Part shown: piece after piece, positions 63,101-64,000 of the stretch
Numbering within the stretch: the stretch's first letter is position 1
Layout: each line of letters opens with the position of its first letter
Source of the DNA: Sabellastarte sp. h YS-2021
Lineage: Eukaryota > Annelida > Polychaeta > Sabellida > Sabellidae
Length of the DNA stretch: 64,000 bases
Reading direction: 5' to 3'
NCBI GenBank assembly: GCA_964017235.1
Contig: OZ024936.1
Location: 33,006,040 to 33,070,039 of the forward strand
Program-made: the position numbers and the translations under genes
The notes under the pieces: model-generated
Databases searched by the model: none
Told to the model about the DNA's origin: nothing
What the model saw: the letters and a program-made list of their open reading frames with translations, nothing else

Positions 63101-64000
63101 AATTCTAGATTACAAAGTAAATTTCATTGAGAAAGTACCATTAATCACCTTTTATTATTCTTTCAGAAAAAAAGCTTTACGGGTTACAGTTCTTTTTACG
63201 TCTGCCACAATAGCCTAGTGGGTAACACACTTGCCAAGGAACACAGAGCGCAGAGGATGTGGGTTCGAACTTAGGTACAGGCGGATACATAGTGTCTTGG
63301 ATGACCACTTACATAGTGGTCTAATCTAAATGTTTGACAGACTTAAAGACTGATGGGCGGAAAGGAGGAACAGTAAGATATTGACAATCTGGGTGACTAC
63401 GCCTGGTACTATAGGAACTACTACTGGGAGACAAGTAAGGTTGAAAGTAGGAAGGGGAGCCACTATGTAGAAATTTATATACTACAGTTGCAGTTTTGAA
63501 CATACATCTATACTTCACGGGCAGCCAGTGGAGTTGTTTCAGAATGGGCGTAACATGAGCATACCTTCTATGGTTTGTAACAATTTGGTCCTCTTGTCAT
63601 TGGATCCTTTCCCCAGTAGCATGCTTATGAACCTCAGAGGCATTGATAAAGGGTCATCCTTGAGCCTCTGTCTTTCAATTAGGGGAATATCAGTCACTTG
63701 AGAGCTTGGGTTTTACTTGTGCATTTGGGATCCTGCAATATAAGGAGATGTTGTGCTGAGTGAAAATATGCGATGCAATATACAATACTGGTTCAACTAT
63801 ACAGATGGTGTTCTTCCACTTTTTTACATTCTTTTAATTTATCTGTTTAGGAAGAACCTATAAAGCCAAAGAAGCCTGCTGAGAAGCCTGCACTGAAAAC
63901 GCCCATGGAGGCCCAGAAAGTACAGACTGTTACTGGAGTGACCAGTACTTCCTCTACCACCGATAGATTTGATGACTCTGAAGAAGAAGAGGATCTTTTT
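9062..64000 (+). CDS. WASHC2: WASHC2 (FAM21) gene, WASH complex subunit 2, 21 exons, 3' incomplete
   Basis: WASHC2 is the large scaffold of the WASH complex, which activates Arp2/3 on endosomes. Its folded N-terminal head assembles with the other WASH subunits, and its long disordered tail binds retromer (VPS35) through repeated acidic LFa motifs. Twenty-one exons with canonical splice sites and consistent phases join into 919 open codons. The head (exons 1-5) contains the family signatures WTVDEMRKGSGSWSLASDAG, LQEYSQKMISRTHDI, NDFIMLANTQFVEN and RPLPYMIGS. The tail carries over a dozen [LF]F-acidic motifs such as GLFDDDEGDLF and DLFNEDSDEDLFGDS. Vertebrate FAM21 is about 1340 residues, so roughly a third remains beyond the window. 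Introns are expanded by transposons, the largest being 10.9 and 13.5 kb. Confidence 0.95.
9690..10720. repeat. degenerate tandem repeat, about 150-bp unit (intron 1)
   Basis: Copies of a unit containing 'taacttgaaaactattgcat', 'tttgtttaaatatgttattc' and 'agctgagcaatagctactt' recur near 10199, 10348, 10491 and 10645. A related block sits in intron 15 (45.2 kb), and a more distant relative forms the large arrays in intron 18. The rest of intron 1 (9158-9690, 10720-11073) shows nothing assignable. Confidence 0.7.
11074..11166 (+). CDS. WASHC2: WASHC2 exon 2 (codons 33-63)
   Basis: Acceptor ...cgtgcag|ATG, donor AAG|gtactt, phase 0 on both sides. Encodes MLQHLQEYSQKMISRTHDI..., the helical head segment that in human FAM21 directly follows DAG. 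Joins seamlessly to exon 1. Confidence 0.93.
11167..11787. other. intron 2, nothing recognised
   Basis: A 621-bp AT-rich intron without repeats or reading frames I can assign. Confidence 0.5.
11788..11859 (+). CDS. WASHC2: WASHC2 exon 3 (codons 64-87)
   Basis: Acceptor tattttgcag|CTG, donor AAT|gtaagt, phase 0. Encodes the highly conserved head motif NNTFNDFIMLANTQFVEN, one of the best family signatures in the window. Confidence 0.95.
12190..13644. repeat. dispersed element with terminal GGGAGATA and ATGGCCGCC motifs (intron 3)
   Basis: The left end (tatcttctgccagcagcc...gggagatta) and the right end (ggcgggagataaccactg, then tggcagtagtcttgtt) match the termini of the 7.5-kb element at 49772-57308. 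The core contains two copies of a segment (about 12395-12500 and 13225-13330) and three ATGGC(C/A)-type motifs. It is broken by a 352-bp MITE. Edges are approximate. Confidence 0.6.
12563..12914. mobile_element. hAT-type MITE, 352 bp, TSD CCATATCA
   Basis: The 8-bp duplication CCATATCA occurs at 12555-12562 and 12915-12922. The insert begins TAGTGG and ends CCCTA, fitting the hAT terminal consensus YARNG. A paralogous sequence near 13355-13385, without the insert, resembles the empty site. The interior has no transposase. Confidence 0.75.
14281..14427. repeat. 147-bp near-perfect foldback palindrome
   Basis: The left arm starts taggaatatatcac and the right arm ends gtgatatattccta. Arms of about 66 bp pair almost perfectly through accgtccaaacgcagaattt and cacgggtggcgttatcaaag. 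The loop itself contains a mini-hairpin AGGC-ttc-GCCT. It would extrude or fold into a long hairpin, and sits 163 bases before exon 4. A partial echo of the arm (accgtctaaaattctgcat) lies near 13953. Confidence 0.85.
14591..14827 (+). CDS. WASHC2: WASHC2 exon 4 (codons 88-166)
   Basis: Acceptor atttctcag|AGA, donor AAG|gtaagt, phase 0. Encodes RVYDEDV, a charged helical stretch, then LVPKVTMAMKLGLGVIESAF and an acidic NSDSEDEE end. Order and spacing match the vertebrate head domain. Confidence 0.95.
17453..17909 (+). pseudogene. 3' fragment of a non-LTR retrotransposon inside copy A
   Basis: About 88 codons end with a CX2C...H...C zinc-finger-like segment (TCKLCKKDVEDEIHF...CP), typical of the C-terminus of some invertebrate LINE ORF2 proteins. 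An AT-rich tail follows: a 'cccatatagggctgggtattactt' type motif and a terminal (taataaac)n-like end at about 17887. The same tail motif recurs, degenerate, at 61.6 kb. It is absent from copy B, so it inserted after the two copies separated. Confidence 0.7.
17910..18300. repeat. tandem duplication within copy A
   Basis: The segment beginning 'ctgcttgctgagttttt' near 17165 recurs near 17953, and both run to the CCCCCACCC tract. Together with the LINE fragment this explains the extra ~790 bp of copy A over copy B. Confidence 0.7.
19297..19387 (+). CDS. WASHC2: WASHC2 exon 5 (codons 167-197, end of head)
   Basis: Acceptor ttatag|GAT, donor TCAG|gtaaat, leaving phase 1. Encodes DPYLSRPLPYMIGSASFM..DDVGL, matching the human IDRPLPYLIGS...EDVGLGEL segment. 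The last bases of the exon (tagactttccttcag) are themselves the first unit of a degenerate repeat that runs into intron 5. Confidence 0.94.
19388..19690 (+). repeat. tandem donor-like repeats at start of intron 5
   Basis: Degenerate units of the form tagactt(t)ccttcag|gtaaat follow the exon 5 donor. GT dinucleotides in a splice-donor-like context fall at 19388 (used here), 19411, 19428, 19474, 19566, 19589, 19612, 19644 and 19683. The first unit includes the coding end of exon 5. Confidence 0.7.
19945..20072 (+). CDS. WASHC2: WASHC2 exon 6 (codons 197-239, acidic linker)
   Basis: Acceptor atattacag|AG, donor GAG|gtaata. Begins phase 1 and ends phase 0. Encodes a Glu/Ser-rich low-complexity run (EDEEEAPQEDESETETESES...) as in the corresponding acidic linker of FAM21. 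Confidence 0.92.
20996..21220. mobile_element. 225-bp MITE with TA flanks (intron 6)
   Basis: The terminal inverted repeat begins gagtaagaaatctaaaattc on the left and its complement ends at 21220. Each arm carries two copies of (a)attcgcca. Flanks are TA on both sides, suggesting a Tc1/mariner-type non-autonomous element. The rest of intron 6 shows nothing assignable. Confidence 0.8.
21460..21652 (+). CDS. WASHC2: WASHC2 exon 7 (codons 240-304)
   Basis: Acceptor tatttgcag|GGC, donor CAAG|gtgtga, leaving phase 1. Contains the first LF-acidic motif (SDLFHGEDSEDDLE) and the family motif DFASELAAKI, matching human FADELAARI. Confidence 0.94.
21653..22310. other. intron 7, nothing recognised
   Basis: 658-bp AT-rich intron; no repeats or frames assigned. 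Confidence 0.5.
22311..22361 (+). CDS. WASHC2: WASHC2 exon 8 (51-base Lys-rich exon)
   Basis: Acceptor atatttcag|GT, donor GATG|gtaagt. Phase 1 on both sides, so the 51-base exon is skippable without frame loss. Encodes a Lys-rich spacer (PKKKKSKKQESK), analogous to the basic linker before the next LFa motif in vertebrates. Confidence 0.85.
22480..22960. repeat. degenerate tandem repeat (intron 8)
   Basis: Degenerate units share 'catatttggta(tg/ca)t', 'ggtaacattaaa' and 'gtaactttaaggtta(c)' words near 22515-22620, 22665-22730 and 22810-22910. It resembles the minisatellite cores elsewhere in the window but ends cannot be fixed. The rest of intron 8 (22960-23903) shows nothing. Confidence 0.45.
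23904..24028 (+). CDS. WASHC2: WASHC2 exon 9 (codons 321-362)
   Basis: Acceptor cggttacag|GA, donor GAG|gtacgt, ending phase 0. Encodes GLFAPPTRS...EDEDSPFGHGGGLFSSSKGGGLFDEE, closely matching the human [32 protein letters not shown] segment. Two LFa-like motifs. Confidence 0.95.
24374..25352. mobile_element. hAT-like non-autonomous element, 979 bp (intron 9)
   Basis: Perfect 12-bp TIRs CAGGGTTCGCGA / TCGCGAACCCTG. The flanking 8-mers attccgtg (24366-24373) and actccatg (25353-25360) match at 6 of 8, consistent with an aged hAT 8-bp duplication. No transposase frame is evident in the interior. Confidence 0.75.
25865..25952 (+). CDS. WASHC2: WASHC2 exon 10 (codons 363-392)
   Basis: Acceptor tttccag|GAT, donor GAAG|gtagga, leaving phase 1. 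Completes the exon 9 motif (..DEE+DDLFSEV), then a Pro/Lys/Gln-rich spacer. Confidence 0.9.
26046..26100. repeat. GTCCGAT minisatellite
   Basis: Six or more tandem copies of a 7-10 base word (gtccgatgtccgatgtccg and variants) just inside the left end of the intron 10 element, in the position where copies A/B have (GCC)n and the 49.8-kb element has (GTGC/GT)n. Confidence 0.8.
26440..27535. repeat. ~170-bp tandem array, left half
   Basis: The unit contains 'ctccttaaccgtgcgagata', 'gagcgatttcg', 'gacccacagggtatctaagg', 'cccctccccaaaaatggcgg' and 'ccattttgaattttcgaatt'. Starts of the marker word fall at 26451, 26621, 26790 and 26959, a 169-170 base period. Small open frames across it are by-products of the repeat. 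The right half continues at 34632 after the LTR element. Confidence 0.85.
27536..28550 (+). repeat. 5' LTR (1015 bp)
   Basis: Begins TGTTAC and ends GTAACA. Contains a TATA-box-like TATATAAGG at 27879-27887 and a polyadenylation signal AATAAA at 28458-28463. A cluster of short degenerate ggacaga(c/t)cacag words lies at about 28256-28345. Confidence 0.95.
28558..28575 (+). promoter_or_regulatory. primer binding site, tRNA-Pro type
   Basis: TGGGGGCTCTTCCGGGAT starts 8 bases after the LTR. Its complement parses as a tRNA 3' end (T-stem, acceptor strand, discriminator C, CCA) and matches the common animal tRNA-Pro 3' end with one mismatch. Confidence 0.8.
28671..29180 (+). CDS. retrotransposon gag, N-terminal part, ended by an in-frame stop
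   Basis: ATG at 28671; 169 codons, then TAA at 29178-29180. The first ~60 residues form a helical domain (SAP/SCAN-like in appearance, not certain). A long coiled coil follows, built of about five 27-base direct repeats (residue pattern AQQRKEELE). After the stop the same frame runs on uninterrupted into the rest of gag. The stop falls between the coiled coil and the gag core rather than at a gag/pol boundary, so it looks like a recent nonsense mutation rather than programmed readthrough, though readthrough is not excluded. Confidence 0.85.
   Translation: MASAKEFVQSPSMEVLETFKKDMLIQIAQELQLEVKRSTRKHELKRLIVEQLVDEDVLPDSCLEVYKPLPMEPSGQYEIRRLEIERELRLKELKAQQRKEELEAQQRKEELEAQQRKEELEARQRKEELEARKEELEAQKEERALKHEREMRALELNARRIAHEESIAT
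29181..33431 (+). CDS. gag core and pol polyprotein: PR-IN-RT-RNase H
   Basis: Open frame of about 1416 codons in the same frame as the upstream gag. Order: gag core (from 29187); CCHC zinc knuckle CX2CX4HX4C at about 29853-29894; aspartic protease DTGA at about 30107; integrase HHCC zinc finger at about 30860-30990; integrase core with D (31074), D (31251) and E (31359), exactly 35 residues between the last two; GPY motif near 31777; reverse transcriptase with YVDD at 32622-32633; RNase H (DASDVGAGA, TDHNPL, ADALSRS) to the stop at 33431. Most Ty3/gypsy elements have IN last; here it precedes RT, as in Gmr1-like elements. All catalytic residues I checked are present. No env. Confidence 0.93.
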   Translation, partial: FDLGKNVRLVPPFNESEVDKYFQHFERVAQNLKWPIDQWPLLLQSVLRGKAQEAYTALPISECVDYNSVKNAILKAYELVPEAYRQKFRNYRKQESQTHVEFAHEKEVYFDRWCYSREVGTDFEKLRQVILIEEFKRCVRDDIKTYLDEQKVENLAKAAAYADDYALTHKSTFNKNKSFGPAKKSYPEIGKKSENVAPEKSSDKGQTSNQTMSKDRKPRSFAPVCHYCKKPGHVMSDCWLLKKRREKEATPNAFVSSKSNWRSNPNRAESSIGLDKSEIIREEFKPFVSEGFVSLESSSSQVPIKILRDTGATQSLLLEGVLPLSVSTSTGESVIAQGIEGGCVNVPLHKVKLVSDLVTGSVVVGTRPTLPIKGVSLLLGNDLAGGKVVADPKVTSKPITLVSTEKLEEVIPGIFPSCAVTRAMAKKAQEEPKDCKQSTDVLVDLSDTFLNNYDHDVQNYDTNPKARVDSEKQDSIDCQDVSLSKSKLISEQENDPELAPLFKLVLPPVELDKVPVGYYVRNGVLMRKWRPPNVPASEEWSVVHQIVVPKMYQRKILKLAHESPMGGHLGINKTYNKITKHFYWPQIRHCVAEFCKTCHTCQMVGKPNQKIPVAPLKPIPAFEEPFSKVIIDCVGPLPKTKSRNQYLLTIMCASTRFPEAIPLTNITAPKISKALVNFCTLVGLPKEIQSDQGSNFMSGLFQQVVFQLGAKQIKSSAYHPESQGALERFHSTLKNMIRTFCLDNEKDWDEGISLLLFAVRESVQESLGFSPFELVFGHSVRGPLKLLKENWLSENTESLNLLDYVSKFRDKLKKACELAQQNLKTSQSKMKMLYDRKSQNRTFKPGDKVLVLLPVQGNMLQARYHGPYKVLKRVGDLDYIIETPDRRKSTQLCHVNMVKPYFERGVKKPVMVTDCSIESNSNQEREIWDDTPDLDVECRIRLSNSEILDDLETKLSHVPPDKRVPLIELLLKYKSVFPNAPNRTNILMHDVDVGDARPIKQHPYRVNPIKLEKLRQEVQYMLEKDIIEPSQSSWTSPCVLVPKPDGSIRYCTDYRKVNVLSKTDSFPIPRMEDCIDRIGNAKYITKCDLLKGYWCVPLTERAKEISAFVTPDGLYQYKVMPFGMKNSQATFQRLMNICLKDLEGVEVYVDDIVIFSDTWEEHLKRLEQVLFRLKEANLTVNLSKSDFVKAKVVYLGHVVGHGVVTPIKAKVKSIIDYPIPENKKSLMRFLGMAGYYRKFCKNFSEVTAPLTELLKKNVKYHWSETCQKSFDKVKNLLCLEPVLTAPDFSKPFRLAVDASDVGAGAVLLQCDNEDIELPICYFSKKFNVHQKNYSTIEKECLALILAIQHFDIYISSSSKPTVVYTDHNPLVFLHKMKNKNRRLLNWSLMLQEHNLQIEHVKGKDNICADALSRSCI
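33604..33616 (+). promoter_or_regulatory. polypurine tract
   Basis: aaggggggggagg immediately precedes the 3' LTR, the expected position of the plus-strand primer. Confidence 0.85.
33617..34631 (+). repeat. 3' LTR (1015 bp)
   Basis: Same length as the 5' LTR and identical by eye except about one base. TATA-like box at 33960-33968 and AATAAA at 34539-34544. Followed by the second TCCC target copy. Confidence 0.95.
34632..36090. repeat. ~170-bp tandem array, right half
   Basis: Continues the 26440-27535 array in the same phase, with about eight units that become more diverged toward 36090. The ATGGCGGCCAT palindrome is kept in nearly every unit. Confidence 0.85.
36256..36808. other. end of intron 10, nothing recognised
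   Basis: AT-rich, with one short perfect hairpin AAAGGCCT-ca-GGCCTTT near 36618. No other structure. Confidence 0.4.
36809..36889 (+). CDS. WASHC2: WASHC2 exon 11 (codons 392-419)
   Basis: Acceptor atttttag|AT, donor GGAG|gtaatt, phase 1 both sides. Encodes a Pro/Lys spacer ending PMGGVSMFGGG, similar to the (P)AGAVSVF-type motif of FAM21. Lies after the 10.9-kb intron 10 that holds the LTR retrotransposon. Confidence 0.88.
37077..40336. mobile_element. Helentron-like minisatellite element, copy B (intron 11)
   Basis: Near-identical to copy A in intron 4, in the same orientation: same left palindrome, same (GCC)n tract with one unit more, same ~350-bp internal units, same right end ending CTAG. 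Flanks are TT on both sides and no target duplication is visible. It lacks the LINE fragment and duplication of copy A, so it is closer to the original form (3260 bp). Confidence 0.75.
40766..40969 (+). CDS. WASHC2: WASHC2 exon 12 (codons 419-487)
   Basis: Acceptor ttgtag|AA, donor CCAG|gtgtgg, phase 1 both sides. Encodes two motifs, PDDLFAMP and AGLFDNSDDDEEDFFAAV, separated by a Pro/Gln-rich linker. The second matches human TGLFDDDDGDDDDDFF. Confidence 0.93.
41746..41880. repeat. 135-bp inverted-repeat MITE (intron 12)
   Basis: Arms of about 36 bp: gtcctcagattcgtacttta...ataaaagg on the left pairs with ccttttatgaaggtcataaa...gtaggac-type sequence on the right with a few mismatches. Non-coding centre. 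The rest of intron 12 shows nothing assignable. Confidence 0.7.
42019..42146 (+). CDS. WASHC2: WASHC2 exon 13 (codons 487-529)
   Basis: Acceptor gttttcag|CT, donor AAG|gtagta, ending phase 0. Carries KGLFDDDEGDLFADD, a canonical double LF-acidic motif. Confidence 0.92.
42590..43825 (-). repeat. dispersed element with ~145-bp repeats, intron 13 copy
   Basis: Starts beside a hairpin (gaccaaaa-gtg-ttttggtc, about 42593-42611). Unique-looking left part to 43240, then about three units of the 'gtaggaagttgatacttggt' repeat read on the minus strand, a poly-C tract, and a right end 'aaaaaagtgatctccagaagc'. The same family occurs inverted at 48690-61020 and as a deleted copy at 62580-62790. Confidence 0.7.
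43598..43622. repeat. poly-C tract
   Basis: A run of C broken by single A residues inside the intron 13 repeat; likely slippage-prone. Confidence 0.8.
44143..44238 (+). CDS. WASHC2: WASHC2 exon 14 (codons 530-561)
   Basis: Acceptor ctcgtttcag|CTT, donor GAG|gtaaac, phase 0. Encodes LPAGAVSMFGGNKNP, matching the IPAGAVSVF motif of FAM21. Confidence 0.92.
44239..44710. other. intron 14, nothing recognised
   Basis: 472-bp AT-rich intron with no assigned repeat. Confidence 0.5.
44711..44931 (+). CDS. WASHC2: WASHC2 exon 15 (codons 562-635)
   Basis: Acceptor attcctcag|GAC. The donor is taken as AAAAA|gtagag, leaving phase 2; read without splicing, the frame would stop two bases later (TAG). Splicing to exon 16 restores a Lys codon and keeps the frame open. 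Encodes a Ser/Lys-rich spacer with an internal repeat (KSANQMPSSKSANQIS) and the motif SLFADEADDLFNSS. Confidence 0.85.
45170..45930. repeat. ~150-bp unit repeat (intron 15), split by a MITE
   Basis: Same unit as in intron 1 (taactt..aaaactatt, ttaaatatgtta, agctgagtaatagctactt). The second unit is interrupted at its TTAA by the piggyBac-like MITE and resumes at 45858. Confidence 0.75.
45378..45857. mobile_element. piggyBac-like MITE, 480 bp
   Basis: Flanked by TTAA at 45374-45377 and 45858-45861. Ends CCCTTTTGCTACT / GGTAGCGAAAGGG are inverted repeats starting CCC, as in piggyBac elements. Removing it restores the intron 1 repeat word tttgtttaaatatgttattc. No transposase. Confidence 0.85.
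46248..46341 (+). CDS. WASHC2: WASHC2 exon 16 (codons 635-666)
   Basis: Acceptor ttgctctag|A, donor AAG|gtaatt, ending phase 0. Encodes SSMFDEEEDDLFKV, a canonical motif. A second AG two bases downstream of the chosen acceptor would break the frame, which supports the site used here. Confidence 0.88.
46342..46912. other. intron 16, nothing recognised
   Basis: 571-bp AT-rich intron; no repeat assigned. Confidence 0.5.
46913..47016 (+). CDS. WASHC2: WASHC2 exon 17 (codons 667-701)
   Basis: Acceptor ttgctgcag|ACT, donor TCAAG|gtgggt, leaving phase 2. Encodes SGLFEESEEEVDIFATE, a double LF/IF-acidic motif. Confidence 0.9.
47249..47543 (+). CDS. WASHC2: WASHC2 exon 18 (codons 701-799)
   Basis: Acceptor ccttacag|T, donor AAG|gtatag, ending phase 0. 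It is the longest exon here. Motifs: GGVSLFGGADLFGDS at the start and SGFSLFDDENEEKDDIFAQV near the end, separated by a Gln-rich linker (PQQQQQKK). Confidence 0.92.
47544..48689. other. start of intron 18, no gene seen
   Basis: AT-rich single-copy-looking DNA. A short 'tcgatatcg / cgatatttcaatatcg' inverted patch occurs at 48632-48685, at the edge of the following repeat. Confidence 0.45.
48690..49282 (+). repeat. ~145-bp tandem repeat, left part
   Basis: Units contain 'gtaggaagttgatacttggt', 'gtaggtgtgcaac' and 'gaccttgatttgacctttga'. Markers fall near 48737, 48885, 49029 and 49171. The array resumes after the LINE insertion at 59949. Confidence 0.85.
49283..49771 (-). pseudogene. C-terminal end and 3' UTR of the same LINE
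   Basis: The minus-strand frame KIYLEHEYVARLDEKHDVFLKQW... ending at a stop at about 49670-49672 is the C-terminal end expected after the NFINYL segment near 57315. About 390 bases of 3' UTR and the poly-A follow. The 7.5-kb insert separates the two halves. Confidence 0.75.
49960..51960. repeat. ~166-bp tandem array with ~515-bp higher-order units
   Basis: The basic unit carries 'atggcttatatcttcaaaag', 'tattgcagctacacaatttt' and 'tccatagctaagtgagtaat' (starts near 50161, 50327, 50492). From about 50700 a longer block with 'tttcgagcaaatttttgacc' recurs near 50863, 51380 and 51890, giving a ~515-base super-period. Confidence 0.8.
51970..56330. repeat. 133-bp satellite-like tandem array, about 32 copies
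   Basis: The unit contains 'caaaatgagtaaatgcgaat', 'agtattgcagatagccaatt', 'tcaaataactcattcatcta' and 'gaagtttcagacccatagct'. Marker positions 52511, 52644 and 52777 give exactly 133. Internal segment duplications are visible: variant words recur at a distance of 1330 (10 units; 53471 and 54801) and 1061 (8 units minus a 3-base deletion; 52771 and 53832). Confidence 0.92.
56640..57250. repeat. ~148-bp tandem array with ATGGCCGCCA-type motifs
   Basis: Four units contain 'aatatctcgaaaaccgtaag', 'agatagagcgatttcgagc' and 'cacttttggcggccatcttg'. Closely related in wording to the intron 10 170-bp array although the elements have different ends. Confidence 0.8.
57309..59942 (-). pseudogene. L1/Tx1-like ORF2: RT domain and downstream part
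   Basis: Minus-strand frame begins inside the region before RT (RSRAKWLSEGEKPSRYF), then RT motifs KNWRPVSLLS, DFQKAFDSVSW, GCRQGDPLSPYLF and the catalytic FADDTTL. A C-terminal CX2C...HLFVDC zinc-finger-like segment lies near 57550-57590. Breaks: an in-frame TGA near 59040, a frameshift near 58640, and another in an A-run near 58385. It cannot be functional. Endonuclease and ORF1 are missing through 5' truncation. Confidence 0.88.
59949..60760 (+). repeat. ~145-bp tandem repeat, right part
   Basis: Resumes the 48690 array after the LINE, about five to six units with the same 'gtaggaagttgatacttggt' and 'ccttgacctataaaat' words. Confidence 0.85.
60761..61020 (+). repeat. unique flank of the ~145-bp repeat family, abutting exon 19
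   Basis: Reverse-complement homologue of 42765-43010 in intron 13 (for example 'aatagcatcagag' there versus 'ctctgatgctatt' here, and the same 'ccccaggttgtggggta' word). Homology stops at the polypyrimidine tract of exon 19. Confidence 0.7.
61025..61072 (+). CDS. WASHC2: WASHC2 exon 19 (48 bases, codons 800-815)
   Basis: Acceptor tatttttcag|AAG, donor AAG|gtatta, phase 0. Encodes AGLFADEAPPENK. It is symmetrical and skippable. Its polypyrimidine tract lies at the very edge of a dispersed repeat (inverted homologue at 42765-43010), so the acceptor may be partly transposon-derived. Smaller support than other exons, but the motif fits the series. Confidence 0.82.
61320..61690 (+). pseudogene. 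degenerate LINE 3' fragment (intron 19)
   Basis: A decayed CX2C segment (DCRFC..GFEDEIYF) and the tail motif 'aagccccatagggcttagta' parallel the fragment at 17453-17909. Multiple stops. An old relative of the same LINE family. Confidence 0.5.
61700..61870. repeat. dispersed repeat with GGTTTTACATCG and CATATCACGACGG words
   Basis: A GC-richer island (tttatttggggttttacatc, gtcatatcacgacgg) that resembles a common invertebrate dispersed repeat. I cannot name the family with confidence. It precedes exon 20 by about 70 bases. Confidence 0.4.
61942..62103 (+). CDS. WASHC2: WASHC2 exon 20 (codons 816-869)
   Basis: Acceptor cttttcaag|CCA, donor CAG|gtacta, phase 0. Pro/Lys-rich linker followed by HDLFNEDSDEDLFGDS, a canonical double motif. 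Confidence 0.9.
62104..62579. other. start of intron 20, nothing recognised
   Basis: AT-rich, no assigned repeat. Confidence 0.45.
62580..62790 (-). repeat. internally deleted copy of the intron 13 element
   Basis: Joins the left part ('ccgcaaagccatcagagaca', 'gtgcactgaagcagtcaccc') directly to the right end ('agagtgatctctagaagcat') of the 42590-43825 element, with the tandem core missing. Confidence 0.7.
63199..63320 (+). repeat. tRNA-derived SINE
   Basis: Contains a Pol III A box (tagcctagtggg) and, about 40 bases on, a B box (gggttcgaact) in the spacing of a tRNA-like head. A non-tRNA body follows. The acceptor stem does not pair as in a real tRNA, so this is a SINE rather than a tRNA gene. 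Confidence 0.65.
63321..63518 (-). pseudogene. CR1-like LINE RT C-terminal fragment
   Basis: Minus-strand frame reads FKTATVVYKFLHSGSPSYF...LSP...YSTRRS, the conserved segment that follows the LHWLPV motif in CR1-like RTs. It is thus the part missing from the fragment at 5662-5925. No catalytic domain. Adjacent to the SINE, possibly by chance or by shared target preference. Confidence 0.7.
63519..63850. other. end of intron 20, nothing recognised
   Basis: No repeat or frame assigned. The bases before 63851 form the exon 21 polypyrimidine tract. Confidence 0.45.
63851..64000 (+). CDS. WASHC2: WASHC2 exon 21 (codons 870-919, runs off window)
   Basis: Acceptor atctgtttag|GAA. Starts with a Pro/Lys linker paralogous to that of exon 20 (KPAEKPA...EAQK) and ends in DRFDDSEEEEDLF at the last base. 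The shared layout with exon 20 suggests exon duplication built this part of the tail. Confidence 0.9.

Noticed and set aside
63199-63275. Functional tRNA gene
   Set aside because: A and B boxes are present, but the acceptor ends do not pair and the anticodon arm is not convincing. A SINE head fits better.

Overview
This window is intron-rich, AT-rich animal nuclear DNA. It has long introns, canonical GT/AG splice sites, DIRS, CR1-like, L1/Tx1-like and Ty3/gypsy retroelements, and many minisatellite-bearing elements. The repeat repertoire looks lophotrochozoan, most likely a bivalve mollusc. That placement is inference, because no species-diagnostic gene is present.

The only gene I can name is on the + strand: WASHC2 (FAM21), the large tail subunit of the WASH actin-nucleation complex that binds retromer on endosomes. 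I traced 21 coding exons from the ATG at 9062 to the window end (64000). All have consistent splice sites and phases and together give 919 codons. The N-terminal head (exons 1-5) aligns with vertebrate FAM21. From exon 6 on, the tail is a series of acidic LF (LFa-like) retromer-binding motifs. The 3' end of the gene lies beyond the window.

1-9061 is upstream DNA: one possible minus-strand exon of an unrecognised gene (about 358-581), a hairpin-headed repeat (2998-3790), a head-to-head broken DIRS-like gag remnant (4679-5647), a CR1-like RT fragment (5662-5925), and two inverted-repeat MITEs (7174-7397, 8173-8610).

The introns are packed with mobile DNA. Intron 3 has a repeat element hit by a 352-bp hAT-type MITE, and a 147-bp near-perfect foldback. 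Introns 4 and 11 carry two nearly identical copies of one element (15021-19073 and 37077-40336). Intron 9 has a 979-bp hAT-like element. Intron 10 holds a minisatellite element (26009 to about 36255) into which a very young 7.1-kb Ty3/gypsy-type retrotransposon inserted (27536-34631; two 1015-bp LTRs, TSD TCCC). Intron 15 has a 480-bp piggyBac-like MITE with TTAA ends. Intron 18 (13.5 kb) is a three-level nest: a 145-bp tandem repeat, broken by a 5'-truncated L1/Tx1-like LINE on the minus strand, itself broken by a 7.5-kb minisatellite element with about 32 copies of a 133-bp unit.

Two things deserve most attention. First, the LTR retrotransposon has integrase upstream of reverse transcriptase (gag-PR-IN-RT-RH), the unusual Gmr1-like order. 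Second, at least three otherwise unrelated minisatellite families share one terminal architecture: a left palindrome X.X', a further X' near the right end, then a terminal hairpin. They have no clear target duplication and sit between T and T. This matches Helentron-associated (DINE-1/HINE-like) rolling-circle elements, and their cores share a YY1-like ATGGCGGC palindrome.
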